Below are positions 26,637 to 35,455 of a DNA stretch of 64,000 nt, one piece after another. The DNA lies in the NCBI RefSeq assembly GCF_017358165.1, contig NZ_CP071446.1, positions 1,860,001 to 1,924,000 of the forward strand. The letters run 5' to 3'. This DNA comes from Thermosipho ferrireducens. Lineage in GTDB: Bacteria > Thermotogota > Thermotogae > Thermotogales > Fervidobacteriaceae. Position 1 is the first letter of the stretch. Each line of letters opens with the position of its first letter. Made by a program: the position numbers and the translations under genes. A model generated the notes under the pieces. The model was given only the letters and a program-made list of their open reading frames with translations, was not told the origin of the DNA and made no database searches.

Positions 26637-28043
26637 ATGAATATAAAAAGGGCACTTATTAGTGTTTCAAATAAAGAAGGTATAGTTGAATTTTCAAAAG
26701 AACTTCAAAAAAGAGGTGTAGAAATCATAAGCACAGGTGGTACCGCAAAACTTTTGGAAGAAGCTGGAATAAAAGTGATTCACGTTTCCAATGTCACCGA
26801 ATTTCCAGAAATATTGGAAGGGAGAGTCAAAACTTTACACCCAAAAATTTTCGGAGGCATTCTTGCAAAATTTGGTAACAGGTCTCACCAGAGAGATTTG
26901 TTAGAAAATGGTATAGTCCCAATAGACATGGTGGTTGTTACGCTTTATCCATTTGATAAAGTCTCAAGAGAAACAAGAACAGAAGACAAACTTATAGATA
27001 GCATCGATATAGGTGGTGTGGCATTGTTAAGAGCAGCCGCAAAAAACCATAGAGATGTAGTGGTTGTATGTGATCCAGAGGATTATGAAAAAATAATAAA
27101 AAGCATTGATGAGTGCGGCGATGTTACTCTTCACGATCGAAGAATATTAGCTTTAAAAGCATTTTATAAAACTATGAGATACGATGCAGCTGTCCACAAA
27201 GTATTCTCAGAATTGTTTGCATCTGAAAAATTCGAGCATCACACTTTAGAGAGACTTAACAGTTTAAATTACGGTGATAATCCTCATCAGTTTGCTGAAC
27301 TTTTGCGTGAAATTGATGAAAGCAATTTCAAATTTAAAGCAAATTGGAAACTTTCTCTAAAAGAATTGAGAAACATTTATACAGCTTTTAAAATCTCAAA
27401 TGAACTGCCAGATGCTGTTATATCTATATCCAACGGTGTACCAACTTATGTTTCTTTAGAACAGGAGATTCCACAAAATGGCAAAAATCTTTACATAAGA
27501 AAAGTAGACGAAAATGTTCTTTCCAGACTAAAAAACTTTGAAATAATAATAACTTATGAAATTGATGATAAACTATTCTATAACAGTAACATAAAAATTG
27601 TAAAGCTTGAAAAATCACTCGGTATTGAATACGATGAAGTAAAACTTGGTAATTTTGTTGCCCGTCAGGAACTTGATAAAACAAACGGAAAATTTTCTAT
27701 AACTTCTGGAAATAATTATTCTGAAAACGATATAATCTTAGGCATCACTGTCTCAAAATATGTCAGATCTCACGCGGTGATTGCCACTAAAGATGCAAAA
27801 GTAATAGGTGTAGCCAATGACCCAGAAGATCCACTTTTTGCGTTAAAATTACTTATTTCAAAATTAGACTTAAAAGATTCAACTATTGTATCTGACACAC
27901 CTGTATCTAAAAAATTCGTAGAAATATGTTGTGAAAACGGCGCTAAAACATTGGTAGAACCAGGTGGTAAATATTCTCCCGAAGAATTTGAAAGTTATGA
28001 CATCACTCTGATACAGACTGGAGTTACTCATTACTCTTTCTAA
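26637..28043 (+). CDS. purH: PurH: IMP cyclohydrolase with degenerate AICAR-transformylase domain
   Basis: 468 residues. The N-terminal MGS-like IMP cyclohydrolase domain is well kept: IISTGGTAKLLEEAG, GRVKTLHPKIFGGILA and DIGGVALLRAAAKNHRDV (residues 1-160). The linker LNYGDNPHQ (near 213) is intact. The C-terminal half still aligns in outline but lacks the transformylase motif KHxxPCG (the position reads NGVPTYV), the GQxxR loop and the usual SDAFFPF (here SDTPVSKK). It probably closes the purine ring but may not formylate AICAR. Another enzyme such as PurP could serve. AGGAGG precedes the ATG. Confidence 0.85.
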   Translation: MNIKRALISVSNKEGIVEFSKELQKRGVEIISTGGTAKLLEEAGIKVIHVSNVTEFPEILEGRVKTLHPKIFGGILAKFGNRSHQRDLLENGIVPIDMVVVTLYPFDKVSRETRTEDKLIDSIDIGGVALLRAAAKNHRDVVVVCDPEDYEKIIKSIDECGDVTLHDRRILALKAFYKTMRYDAAVHKVFSELFASEKFEHHTLERLNSLNYGDNPHQFAELLREIDESNFKFKANWKLSLKELRNIYTAFKISNELPDAVISISNGVPTYVSLEQEIPQNGKNLYIRKVDENVLSRLKNFEIIITYEIDDKLFYNSNIKIVKLEKSLGIEYDEVKLGNFVARQELDKTNGKFSITSGNNYSENDIILGITVSKYVRSHAVIATKDAKVIGVANDPEDPLFALKLLISKLDLKDSTIVSDTPVSKKFVEICCENGAKTLVEPGGKYSPEEFESYDITLIQTGVTHYSF

Positions 28044-28056
28044 GAGGTTTAGTGTT

Positions 28057-28671
28057 ATGTATGCAATAGTAACTGAGACTTTTGGAAAATTTATGAAGCT
28101 AAAAACAAAAAATGGAGAAATAGTAATAAGGTCTAAAAAATCTGTTCCCAAAGAGGGAATCTCTGTTGAGTTGAAAAGCTCGGGAAATGCTGATTTTTTC
28201 GGAAAAATAATAGCTGGCCCATCAAAAAAATTACCATCACTTAAATTTCTCGTTTTTGCGGAAAAGATTTCTAAAAAAAAGCAACATATTGTATCAATTG
28301 CATTCTTTCTGGAAGAGTTAAAAGAAAGACTGAAAATTAATAATGAAATTATTAACATCATCAAAAAGTATGTAGAAATTGGGGAAGTTAATGAAGAAAT
28401 GAAAACTATCGGTTCGTATTTGAACGCATTATCCGGGAAATTTGGGCTGAGATCTTACCAAAATTCTCTTGTATTTACAAATAGAGAAACAGGAGAATTT
28501 GAAATTTATACTGAAGACAACACAATAAAGGGTGTTGTTAGAGGCAACTCTATAGAAATCATCTTAAAAAAAATTCCTGAAGATATCGAATTGTTAAAAA
28601 CATCTCTTGAAAAGCACTTTACTTTTGTAAGTATCAAGAAAGAAGGAATGGAAAATGGAATCTACGCTTGA
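28057..28671 (+). CDS. Uncharacterised protein paired with an FlhB-C-like gene
   Basis: 204 residues, no signal peptide, no motif that I recognise. The N-terminal 75 residues look beta-rich (an OB-like run such as MKLKTKNGEIVIRSKKSVP), the middle is helical and the C-terminal 80 residues are again beta-rich. Its 3' end overlaps the FlhB-C-like gene by 17 bases, which implies coupling. In other bacteria the stand-alone FlhB-C gene is often preceded by a FliK-like protein, so a substrate-switching partner is a possibility, but I see no FliK signature. AGAGGT precedes the ATG. Confidence 0.6.
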   Translation: MYAIVTETFGKFMKLKTKNGEIVIRSKKSVPKEGISVELKSSGNADFFGKIIAGPSKKLPSLKFLVFAEKISKKKQHIVSIAFFLEELKERLKINNEIINIIKKYVEIGEVNEEMKTIGSYLNALSGKFGLRSYQNSLVFTNRETGEFEIYTEDNTIKGVVRGNSIEIILKKIPEDIELLKTSLEKHFTFVSIKKEGMENGIYA

Positions 28672-28924
28672 AACAAAAGAAATAGCTGTGGCTCTAAAAT
28701 ATGAACCTGAAAAAGATTTAGTGCCTTTTGTAGTAGCAAAAGGTAAAGGGAAGCTTGCAAAAAAAATAATAGAAACGGCAAAGAAATCGAAAGTCCCTTT
28801 AATAAAATCACCACAACTTGTTCGAGAACTGTTCAAACTAAACATTCTCGAAGAGATACCTAAAAATCTTTACGTAGCAGTAGCCGAAATAATAGCATAT
28901 GTTGAATCCCGTGAAAAAAGGTGA
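28655..28924 (+). CDS. Stand-alone FlhB C-terminal-domain-like protein
   Basis: 89 residues resembling the cytoplasmic domain of FlhB/YscU export-switch proteins. The match runs from EIAVALKYEPEKDLVPFVVAKG to VPLIKSPQLVRELFKLNILEEIP and LYVAVAEIIAYVES. The autocleavage NPTH loop of true FlhB is absent because the domain starts after it. Such FhlB-like proteins can replace the FlhB C-terminus or modulate the type III export switch in other bacteria. It overlaps the upstream unknown gene by 17 bases, and the secreted PEGA protein starts 4 bases after its stop. Confidence 0.82.
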   Translation: MESTLETKEIAVALKYEPEKDLVPFVVAKGKGKLAKKIIETAKKSKVPLIKSPQLVRELFKLNILEEIPKNLYVAVAEIIAYVESREKR

Positions 28925-28928
28925 TATT

Positions 28929-29855
28929 ATGAAGAAAATTATATTATTTATATTTTTACTCTTTTCGCTTTTAATAATGGCAGATGTATCTATAAGTGTG
29001 GGTTTTTCCATATACTTTGGAAATTTCCAAGACATTCCTGAGTATAGCATCCTTATAAACGTTGGAGAGCCATTAATTGATGTTTACGTAGATGGGGTTT
29101 ACGCAGGCAAAACAGATGTTTTTGGAAGTTTATTGATAAAATTTTCATCAGCAGGCTACCACACAATTACGTTGGAAGGGGAATATTATTTAAAAGCAAC
29201 TTATAACTTTTACGTAGATAAAGAAGGAACGTATTTAAACCTTCCTTTGCAACCTGCAGGGAAATTAACAATTTTCTCCAATGTTTATCCTGTAGAAATA
29301 TATGGAAATGGTATCTATTTTGGAAAAGTATACAGTCTAGAAGACAGCATAAAAATTCCTGTGGGCACTTTTAATTTAATCTTTTCATCCCCAGGGTATG
29401 AAAATGCAACTTCCACTGTCACAATAAACTTTCAAGAATCACAGGCTGTAGAAGTGAATTTCATCCCTAAAAAATTGAAAATGTATATTAGAAGCAAAAA
29501 TAACAGTTTTTCTCCCAATGGTGATTGGTATAACGATAAATGGCAGGTTGAAATTTTCCTCAGCACTTACGCAACAGTAACAATTACTATTGTAAACGAT
29601 AATAACAAAATAGTATATTTTTATACGTTCAGAGGAAAGCCTAATCTTAACATTTTCACATGGGACGGTTCCAACGTCAGTGATGGAAATTATAAAGTTA
29701 TTATAAATAGTCAAACAGAAAATGAGAGCAAAACAGTTGAAACATACGTCAGTATTGATCGAAGCAATTACACCTATTTAAAAGAAATAACTTTAAGTTT
29801 TATAACAGTCTTTTTTGGATATCTACTTTACAGTATTTTCCAGAATTTACAATAA
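28929..29855 (+). CDS. Exported PEGA-domain protein with FlgD-like Ig domain
   Basis: About 308 residues. An N-terminal signal peptide (1-20) is followed by two PEGA-like beta domains (about 45-115 and 115-180; the second is introduced by GKLTIFSNVYPVEIYGNG). Next is a FlgD/CHU_C-type Ig module containing FSPNGDWYNDKW, WDGSNVSDGNYKV and YVSID. A C-terminal hydrophobic segment (about 285-305) may anchor it. The ATG at 28929 has AAAAGGTG upstream. It is probably a surface or periplasmic structural protein; FlgD-like modules also occur outside flagella, so a flagellar role is not proven. Confidence 0.75.
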   Translation: MKKIILFIFLLFSLLIMADVSISVGFSIYFGNFQDIPEYSILINVGEPLIDVYVDGVYAGKTDVFGSLLIKFSSAGYHTITLEGEYYLKATYNFYVDKEGTYLNLPLQPAGKLTIFSNVYPVEIYGNGIYFGKVYSLEDSIKIPVGTFNLIFSSPGYENATSTVTINFQESQAVEVNFIPKKLKMYIRSKNNSFSPNGDWYNDKWQVEIFLSTYATVTITIVNDNNKIVYFYTFRGKPNLNIFTWDGSNVSDGNYKVIINSQTENESKTVETYVSIDRSNYTYLKEITLSFITVFFGYLLYSIFQNLQ

Positions 29856-29880
29856 TTAGTTATAATGAGGAGGTAATGAC

Positions 29881-30987
29881 GTGATTACTTATGAAACAAA
29901 ACAAAAGATAGAAGAAATAAAGAAAAAATACGAAGACATTTTACGGGTTTTTCATCCTGAAGAAAAGGCAGTAGAGCTAAAGAAATTAGAAGAAAAAATG
30001 GGAGAGTCTGATTTTTGGAATGACCAGAAAAAAGCACAGGAAATATCCAAAAAGGCGCAGCGTATTAGAAAAATAATTGAAGATATGAAAGAAATAGAAG
30101 CTCAACTTGAAGACATAGAAGTTGGTATAGAGCTTGCAGATGAAGATCAAAGTATGGAACAAACTGTTCTCGAGCTTGTTTCAGAAATAGACGAGAAAGT
30201 AAGAAAATTTGAGCTTGAACTAATCCTGAATGGAAAGTTTGATTCAAGTAATGCTTATTTAACAATTCATCCTGGTGCCGGTGGAACTGAATCTCAGGAC
30301 TGGGCATCCATGCTTTTGAGAATGTATACAAGATGGGCTGAAAGAAATGGCTTTGGAGTAGAACTTGTTGATTACCAACCAGGAGATGAGGCTGGAATAA
30401 AAAGTGCTACTCTATTTGTAAAAGGTGAATATGCATATGGATATTTAAAATACGAAAGAGGAGTTCACAGACTCGTCCGAATATCACCATTTGATGCAAA
30501 TAAACGACGTCATACTTCATTTGCTTCAGTAAATGTAATACCTGAAATAGAGGAAGATATTGATATTGAAATAAACCCGGAAGATTTAAGAATAGACACT
30601 TACAGAGCCTCTGGCGCAGGCGGACAATACGTAAATAAAACAGAGTCAGCCATAAGAATCACCCACATTCCAACGGGCATAGTAGTGACATGCCAGTCTG
30701 AAAGATCACAACTTCAAAACAAAGAAACAGCTCTTAAAGTCCTTAAAGCTCGACTTTATCAGCTCGAAATAGAAAAACGTCAAAAACAGCTCCAGGAAAT
30801 TCAAGGAGAGTTAAAAGAGATTTCCTGGGGAAATCAAATAAGATCTTATGTTTTCCAACCATACACTATGGTTAAAGATCATCGAACGAACGTAGAAACG
30901 GGGAATATTGAAGCAGTCATGGATGGAGATATTGATATGTTCATAGAAGCAGAACTTACACACTTTGCAAAAAGAAATACCGAATAA
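29881..30987 (+). CDS. prfB: Peptide chain release factor 2
   Basis: 368 residues, full length in a single frame. It recognises UGA/UAA stop codons and triggers peptidyl-tRNA hydrolysis. The GGQ motif is in [15 protein letters not shown] (about residue 245) and the anticodon-like SPF tripeptide is in [15 protein letters not shown] (about 200). The N-terminal segment that in many bacteria contains the autoregulatory in-frame UGA reads straight through here, so the classic +1 frameshift is absent. The start is GTG after GAGGAGG. minD begins 22 bases downstream. Confidence 0.96.
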   Translation: MITYETKQKIEEIKKKYEDILRVFHPEEKAVELKKLEEKMGESDFWNDQKKAQEISKKAQRIRKIIEDMKEIEAQLEDIEVGIELADEDQSMEQTVLELVSEIDEKVRKFELELILNGKFDSSNAYLTIHPGAGGTESQDWASMLLRMYTRWAERNGFGVELVDYQPGDEAGIKSATLFVKGEYAYGYLKYERGVHRLVRISPFDANKRRHTSFASVNVIPEIEEDIDIEINPEDLRIDTYRASGAGGQYVNKTESAIRITHIPTGIVVTCQSERSQLQNKETALKVLKARLYQLEIEKRQKQLQEIQGELKEISWGNQIRSYVFQPYTMVKDHRTNVETGNIEAVMDGDIDMFIEAELTHFAKRNTE

Positions 30988-31009
30988 AATATTTCAAGAG
31001 GTGGTTTCA

Positions 31010-31816
31010 ATGGGAAAAGTATTTGTGGTTACCTCTGGAAAAGGTGGAGTAGGAAAAACCACCATTTCTGCGAATCTTGGATGTGTTTTAGCAAAACAGG
31101 GGGAGAAAGTTTGTTTAATTGATGCAGATGTTGGGTTAAAAAATTTAGATGTGGTTCTGGGATTGGAGAACAGAATTATTTACACAAGTCTTGATGTAAT
31201 CAAAGGAAATGTTACCGCAAAAGAGGCTCTTGTTAGACACAAAATAATTAAAAGTCTCTATCTTCTTCCAGCTTCTCAAGTGGCAACAAAGGAAATGGTA
31301 TCACCTGAAGATATGAAAGCTATTGTTAACGATCTCAAACCTCATTTTGATTACATTATTATCGACTCACCTGCAGGAATAGAAAGAGGATTTAGAAATG
31401 CAGCCGCTCCAGCAGAAACTGCACTTGTAGTAACCACTCCTGAACTTCCTGCTATTTCGGATGCTGATAGGGTCATAGGTTTACTTGAAAACTTCGGCTT
31501 CGATGAAAATCGCATTTTTCTGTTACTTAACAAATTCAAAATTCACATGGCAAAAAAAGGAGACATGCTTTCACAAGCGGATGTTGAAAAAGCTCTTGCA
31601 ATAAAACTTCTTGGAGTGATACCAGATTCTGAAGAAGTAATAATCGCAACCAATAAGGGTATACCTGTTGTTTTAGAAGATGGGATGGGAATTTCCAGAA
31701 GTTTTGAAAACATAACCAGAAGACTTCGAGGAGAAGAAGTTCCAGTTTCTGAAGACATTCACTCTAATAGCAAGGGGTTCTTTGATTTACTCCGAGGGTT
31801 CTTCAAAAAGAGGTGA
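31010..31816 (+). CDS. minD: Septum site-determining protein MinD
   Basis: 268 residues, normal length. It is a membrane-associated ATPase that positions division inhibition. The deviant Walker A is SGKGGVGKTT (about residues 8-17) and Walker B-type DSPAGIE lies near 118. The amphipathic membrane-targeting helix at the C-terminus (GFFDLLRGFFKKR) is clear. The ATG at 31010 follows AGAGGTGG; an upstream ATG lies inside prfB. minE follows after 5 bases. minC is not adjacent. Confidence 0.95.
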   Translation: MGKVFVVTSGKGGVGKTTISANLGCVLAKQGEKVCLIDADVGLKNLDVVLGLENRIIYTSLDVIKGNVTAKEALVRHKIIKSLYLLPASQVATKEMVSPEDMKAIVNDLKPHFDYIIIDSPAGIERGFRNAAAPAETALVVTTPELPAISDADRVIGLLENFGFDENRIFLLLNKFKIHMAKKGDMLSQADVEKALAIKLLGVIPDSEEVIIATNKGIPVVLEDGMGISRSFENITRRLRGEEVPVSEDIHSNSKGFFDLLRGFFKKR

Positions 31817-31821
31817 TAGGG

Positions 31822-32088
31822 ATGTGGCTGCTCGATATATTCAAAAAAAGAAAAAGAAAAAACTCAAAGGAAGAAGCTCTCGAAAGACTCGAAAACATTA
31901 TTTCCCGCAGAAGAGAACCTATTAAAAAAATTCCTATAGACGAATTTGAAAGTAATTCTGAAGAAATCAAAAAAGCCGTTGTAAATATGGTTGCTGAAAA
32001 ATTTAATGTACCACACGAGAGGGTGAAAGTAGATTGCCAGGAACAGGACGGTTACGTAATAATAGTCACAAATATAAATTTCAGGTAG
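31822..32088 (+). CDS. minE: Cell division topological specificity factor MinE
   Basis: 88 residues. It has the amphipathic N-terminal segment MWLLDIFKKRKRK, the MinD-activating helix region (EEALERLENIISRRREP) and a C-terminal beta-alpha dimerisation domain with EEIKKAVVNMVAEKF and the beta-strand YVIIVTNINF, in line with MinE. The ATG at 31822 has GAGGTGAT upstream. MinE stimulates MinD ATPase and drives pole-to-pole behaviour in characterised bacteria. The 3' end overlaps the lipoprotein gene by 55 bases. Confidence 0.9.
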   Translation: MWLLDIFKKRKRKNSKEEALERLENIISRRREPIKKIPIDEFESNSEEIKKAVVNMVAEKFNVPHERVKVDCQEQDGYVIIVTNINFR

Positions 32089-32804
32089 CGCTTTTATTCA
32101 TAATCTTTTCTGGAACGTTTTTAATTTCTGGTTGTGGAATATTATTAGACAATATTATCCCGGATTTTCAAAATGAAAAAAAAGTAGAAGTTGAAGCAAT
32201 ATATCAGGGATATTACTTCGGTGAAGCAAGCATAACGTACAATGATTTAATTTCTATAGAATTTGAAGGAACAATATCTGTCAATGATATCTCAAAACAA
32301 ATTAATTCTTCTGGACCTATAGAATTTGATAGATATATCCCTACAAACTCTCTGGAAACATTCTATGTGACTGCAAAAAACAATTCTACAATCAACGTCG
32401 ATTTAGTAGCAACCCTTACATACTATTCAACAACATCAGAAACCAATCCAACCAGAGAAAGTACTTCGATAGTATTTCACTATTTAGATTCAACTTCTCT
32501 TGACCTTTTGAATTTTAACAATTTAAAATTAATATTTGGATTCTCAAATCCAGATTATTCCCCAATATTTTTAGCACTAACTGAAAACGATTTTACTGAA
32601 AAAAAAGCAGAAAGCGATGGAGATTACATAAACGACATTTTATATACCATAGGAACTTATAAAGGTGTAAATATAACATTTTCTACAATAGGACTTAAAG
32701 AAGTGATTTCTGGTATGCCACATGCTCGATTTGTTTTACCACTGGACTGGAACGGAACAATATATTCTCAAACAGATAATTTTCCAGTGGAGCTGATAAA
32801 ATGA
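32034..32804 (+). CDS. Predicted lipoprotein of unknown function
   Basis: 256 residues from the TTG at 32034. The only possible signal is a long basic n-region followed by a hydrophobic stretch and the lipobox LISGCG (Cys near 34). No usual start codon lies closer to the signal sequence, so the overlap with minE is accepted; a GAGGGTG site precedes the TTG. The mature part is beta-rich, Ser/Thr/Asn-rich and without known motifs. It sits between minE and an FtsB-like protein, so an envelope or division-linked role is an inference only. Confidence 0.65.
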   Translation: MPGTGRLRNNSHKYKFQVALLFIIFSGTFLISGCGILLDNIIPDFQNEKKVEVEAIYQGYYFGEASITYNDLISIEFEGTISVNDISKQINSSGPIEFDRYIPTNSLETFYVTAKNNSTINVDLVATLTYYSTTSETNPTRESTSIVFHYLDSTSLDLLNFNNLKLIFGFSNPDYSPIFLALTENDFTEKKAESDGDYINDILYTIGTYKGVNITFSTIGLKEVISGMPHARFVLPLDWNGTIYSQTDNFPVELIK

Positions 32805-33109
32805 GAAGCAAAAGAAAAAAAAGAACTTCAAAGACATATCAAAAAAGAAACAATCATAAAAAAAACAAATTCGGATTTTTTTTATATATACTACTTGTAA
32901 CCATTCTAAGCTTGTTTTTGTTTGTCACATTAATAAGTTCATATATTAGATATAAAATAAATCTCAAAGAAGTAGAAAATCTTAAAGAAAAATACGAAAC
33001 ATTATCAAAAGAATACCAGAGAAAATTGGCGCTTTATCAACGATTCCAGAAAATAGCTGAGGAACAAAAAGAAAAAGAAGTTCGAAAGGAGCTCGATACA
33101 CAAAGATGA
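32801..33109 (+). CDS. Small bitopic coiled-coil protein, FtsB/DivIC-like
   Basis: 102 residues. There is a very basic cytoplasmic N-terminus (residues 1-25), one transmembrane segment (about 26-48, GFFLYILLVTILSLFLFVT) and an extracytoplasmic coiled coil (about 58-100) rich in Leu, Glu and Lys. This topology is that of FtsL, FtsB and DivIC, which link in the divisome, but the sequences are too variable to assign. It overlaps the lipoprotein gene by 4 bases and the next gene by 4 bases (ATGA). The position after minDE supports a division role. Confidence 0.65.
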   Translation: MRSKRKKRTSKTYQKRNNHKKNKFGFFLYILLVTILSLFLFVTLISSYIRYKINLKEVENLKEKYETLSKEYQRKLALYQRFQKIAEEQKEKEVRKELDTQR

Positions 33110-33891
33110 AAGAAAAGTACGTTGTCACAACATCTTACAGACCAACAAAAGAATGTGTACGTATCGCTCATAAACTGGCCAATAAGTTTGATGCAAAATA
33201 TATAAATAGAAGGCATGTAAATGAAAAATTAGAAAAAGGCTTGATAGATTTTTATTATGTTGTGGAAAAAGATTTGACTTTAGCCATAAAATGGAAAAAC
33301 GGTGAGTTTTTCTTTCATCAAGGAATTTCTAAAATCAGAATGGAAAACATCAAAAATGGGCATAAAGATTATCTTATAGAATCTATTAACCCTTCTCCCG
33401 ATGATGTAATTTATGATGCAACTTTTGGCCTTGGTTCTGAAGCAATTTTACTCTCAGCTTTTGTGCCAGATGGAAAAGTTATTGGCACGGAAGGTTCAAT
33501 TCATATATATCGCGTCGTCAAGTGGGGACTCAAATATTATAAAACGAATGTGGAATGGATTAAAGATGCACTAAAAAGAATTGAATTGCATTATGGAAAT
33601 TATAAAACTTTCATAAAAAATGTTCCCGACAAACACTTCGATATAGTGTATTGTGATCCTATGTTTGAAAATCCAATATATGAAAGCAGCTCACTAAATC
33701 CGCTAAGAACGTTCGCAGTATATGACCCATTAAATTTTGAAGATATTGAAGAAATGATACGAATAGCAAAAAAGCGCGTGGTAATAAAGACACTAACTCG
33801 CGATGCGTTATTTGACAAAATAAAATCTTTGTTTAATAGAACATACCTTTCAAAAAAGAGTGGAGTAATATACGGAGTAATAGAATTGTAA
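33106..33891 (+). CDS. Class I SAM methyltransferase, RsmJ (DUF548)-like
   Basis: 261 residues. The SAM-binding motif is DATFGLGSEAILLSAF (about 105-120), then an acidic loop (VIGTEGS) and the catalytic-type motif YCDPMFE (about 182-188). The DPMF form is typical of the RsmJ/YhiQ family, which methylates G1516 of 16S rRNA in E. coli. The N-terminal 75 residues match the family's non-catalytic lead domain. rRNA or another nucleic acid is therefore the likely substrate. It overlaps the FtsB-like gene by 4 bases, and ftsY starts 18 bases downstream. Confidence 0.75.
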   Translation: MKEKYVVTTSYRPTKECVRIAHKLANKFDAKYINRRHVNEKLEKGLIDFYYVVEKDLTLAIKWKNGEFFFHQGISKIRMENIKNGHKDYLIESINPSPDDVIYDATFGLGSEAILLSAFVPDGKVIGTEGSIHIYRVVKWGLKYYKTNVEWIKDALKRIELHYGNYKTFIKNVPDKHFDIVYCDPMFENPIYESSSLNPLRTFAVYDPLNFEDIEEMIRIAKKRVVIKTLTRDALFDKIKSLFNRTYLSKKSGVIYGVIEL

Positions 33892-33909
33892 AACTCAGGA
33901 GGTGTCACC

Positions 33910-34821
33910 GTGGGCTTTTTCAACAAACTCAAAGATGGTTTGAAAAAAACTCGAGAAAACTTTTTTGGAAAATTTAAAAAAATATTGTCCGGTAAAACTC
34001 TAAATGACGAAATCCGTGAGGAAATAGAAGAACTGTTGATTCTTTCAGACGTTGGCTTTGAAGCTACCCAATATATTTTAGAAAAACTCGAAGAAATAAA
34101 AGGAGGAGACCCATTTGATAACTTAAAAAATATCATCGAAGATTTACTATCAGGCGACAACGCGCTAAACATACCCGAAACTCACCCCTTTGTTATAAAT
34201 ATGGTAGGAGTTAATGGTTCCGGAAAAACAACAACTGCCGGGAAGCTTGCAGCACTTTTCTCCTCACAGAATAAAAATGTGGTTTTAGCAGCCTGCGATA
34301 CATTCAGAGCTGCTGCCATAGACCAGCTTAAAATCTGGGCGGAAAGAACAAAATCTTCGTTTATCGCCCATTCAGAAGGAGCTGATGCAGCAGCAGTAGC
34401 ATATGATGCTGTTAAACACGCACAGGCTAAAAGTAAAGACATTGTTATATTAGACACAGCCGGACGACTTCACACAAAAAGTAACCTTATGGAAGAATTG
34501 AAAAAAATAAACCGGGTAATTAAAAAGGTAGTGCCAGACGCTCCTCATGAAGTCTTACTCGTTATCGACGCTGTTACAGGGCAAAACGGTTTACAGCAGG
34601 CTAAAGTTTTCAAAGATGCTGTTAATGTCACAGGAATAATTCTCACAAAATTAGATGGAACGGCAAAAGGTGGTATAGCTATAGCTATAGCAAAAGAACT
34701 TGGCATACCAATAAAGTTCATAGGCGTTGGAGAAAAAATTGAAGACTTAAGGCCATTCAACGCTCATGAATTTGTAGAAGCGCTCCTGGAAGGTGATACT
34801 GTTGAAAATACTATGGGATAA
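33910..34821 (+). CDS. ftsY: Signal recognition particle receptor FtsY
   Basis: 303 residues: the NG domain without a long acidic A domain, as in many Thermotogota. GTPase motifs are [15 protein letters not shown] (about 98-112), [20 protein letters not shown] and [10 protein letters not shown] (about 240). FtsY docks SRP-ribosome complexes at the membrane for co-translational targeting. The GTG start follows AGGAGGTG. The 3' end overlaps the DUF2225 gene by 20 bases. Confidence 0.96.
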   Translation: MGFFNKLKDGLKKTRENFFGKFKKILSGKTLNDEIREEIEELLILSDVGFEATQYILEKLEEIKGGDPFDNLKNIIEDLLSGDNALNIPETHPFVINMVGVNGSGKTTTAGKLAALFSSQNKNVVLAACDTFRAAAIDQLKIWAERTKSSFIAHSEGADAAAVAYDAVKHAQAKSKDIVILDTAGRLHTKSNLMEELKKINRVIKKVVPDAPHEVLLVIDAVTGQNGLQQAKVFKDAVNVTGIILTKLDGTAKGGIAIAIAKELGIPIKFIGVGEKIEDLRPFNAHEFVEALLEGDTVENTMG

Positions 34822-35455
34822 GGAATATAAATGTCCATACTGTGGGAAAAGTTTCTCTTCAAAAAAAGTTTTTATTGATGCAATAAAGCTTGAAAAATAT
34901 GACGATGATTTAAAACCAATATATAAAAACGTAAATCCAATATACTATCAACCCATAGTATGTCCATTTTGCAATTATACTGAATATGAAACAGAATTTG
35001 AAAAGTCATTGAGCCCCATAATTACACAAAAATTAGAACCTACTTTAAAAAAAATCAAAAAACTAAATCTTACTGACGTTCGAAATCTTGACGACGCCAT
35101 TAAAGCGTTTGCGATGTTAATAATAGTCCTTACTGTAAAAGATGAACCATGTAAACTTGGTGATGCTTATTTGAAAAGTGCATGGCTTTTAAGAGAAAAA
35201 GGAGATGAAAAAGAAGAAAAAATCGCCCTGGCTCATACTTTAAAACATTTTGAAAAGTGTTATAGATATTCAAACGTTGAAGGAAAAATGGAAGAAAAAA
35301 TATTATTTTACCTGGGAGAAATAAATAGACAATTTGGCAGAAAAAAAGAATCAATTGAATGGTTCTCACAGCTTATGAAAAGGCATGGAAAAAGCTCATC
35401 ATATTACGTTAAGGTGGCGAGGGATAGATGGCAAAGTATGCGTGGCTCTCACTGA
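34802..35455 (+). CDS. DUF2225 family protein
   Basis: About 217 residues. The N-terminal zinc-ribbon-like pairs CPYCGKSF (residues 11-18) and CPFCNYTEYE (about 51-60) are the family signature. The rest is helical with TPR-like packing (about 95-215, for example EEKILFYLGEINRQFGRKKESIEWF). The function is unknown; the family often accompanies envelope or secretion genes. The TTG at 34802 has GGAAGGTG upstream, inside the ftsY end; the next gene starts within its 3' end. Tight overlaps on both sides suggest coupled translation with ftsY. Confidence 0.82.
   Translation: MKILWDKEYKCPYCGKSFSSKKVFIDAIKLEKYDDDLKPIYKNVNPIYYQPIVCPFCNYTEYETEFEKSLSPIITQKLEPTLKKIKKLNLTDVRNLDDAIKAFAMLIIVLTVKDEPCKLGDAYLKSAWLLREKGDEKEEKIALAHTLKHFEKCYRYSNVEGKMEEKILFYLGEINRQFGRKKESIEWFSQLMKRHGKSSSYYVKVARDRWQSMRGSH

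Noticed and set aside
27879-28364. 161-codon open frame opposite purH and the following gene
   Set aside because: Spans two overlapping sense genes with good ribosome sites; shadow.
29930-29980. Programmed +1 frameshift in prfB
   Set aside because: The frame is continuous from GTG 29881 with no in-frame UGA and no CTT-TGA-C.
33600-34172. 190-codon open frame opposite the RsmJ-like gene and ftsY
   Set aside because: Shadow of two sense genes with clear family motifs.
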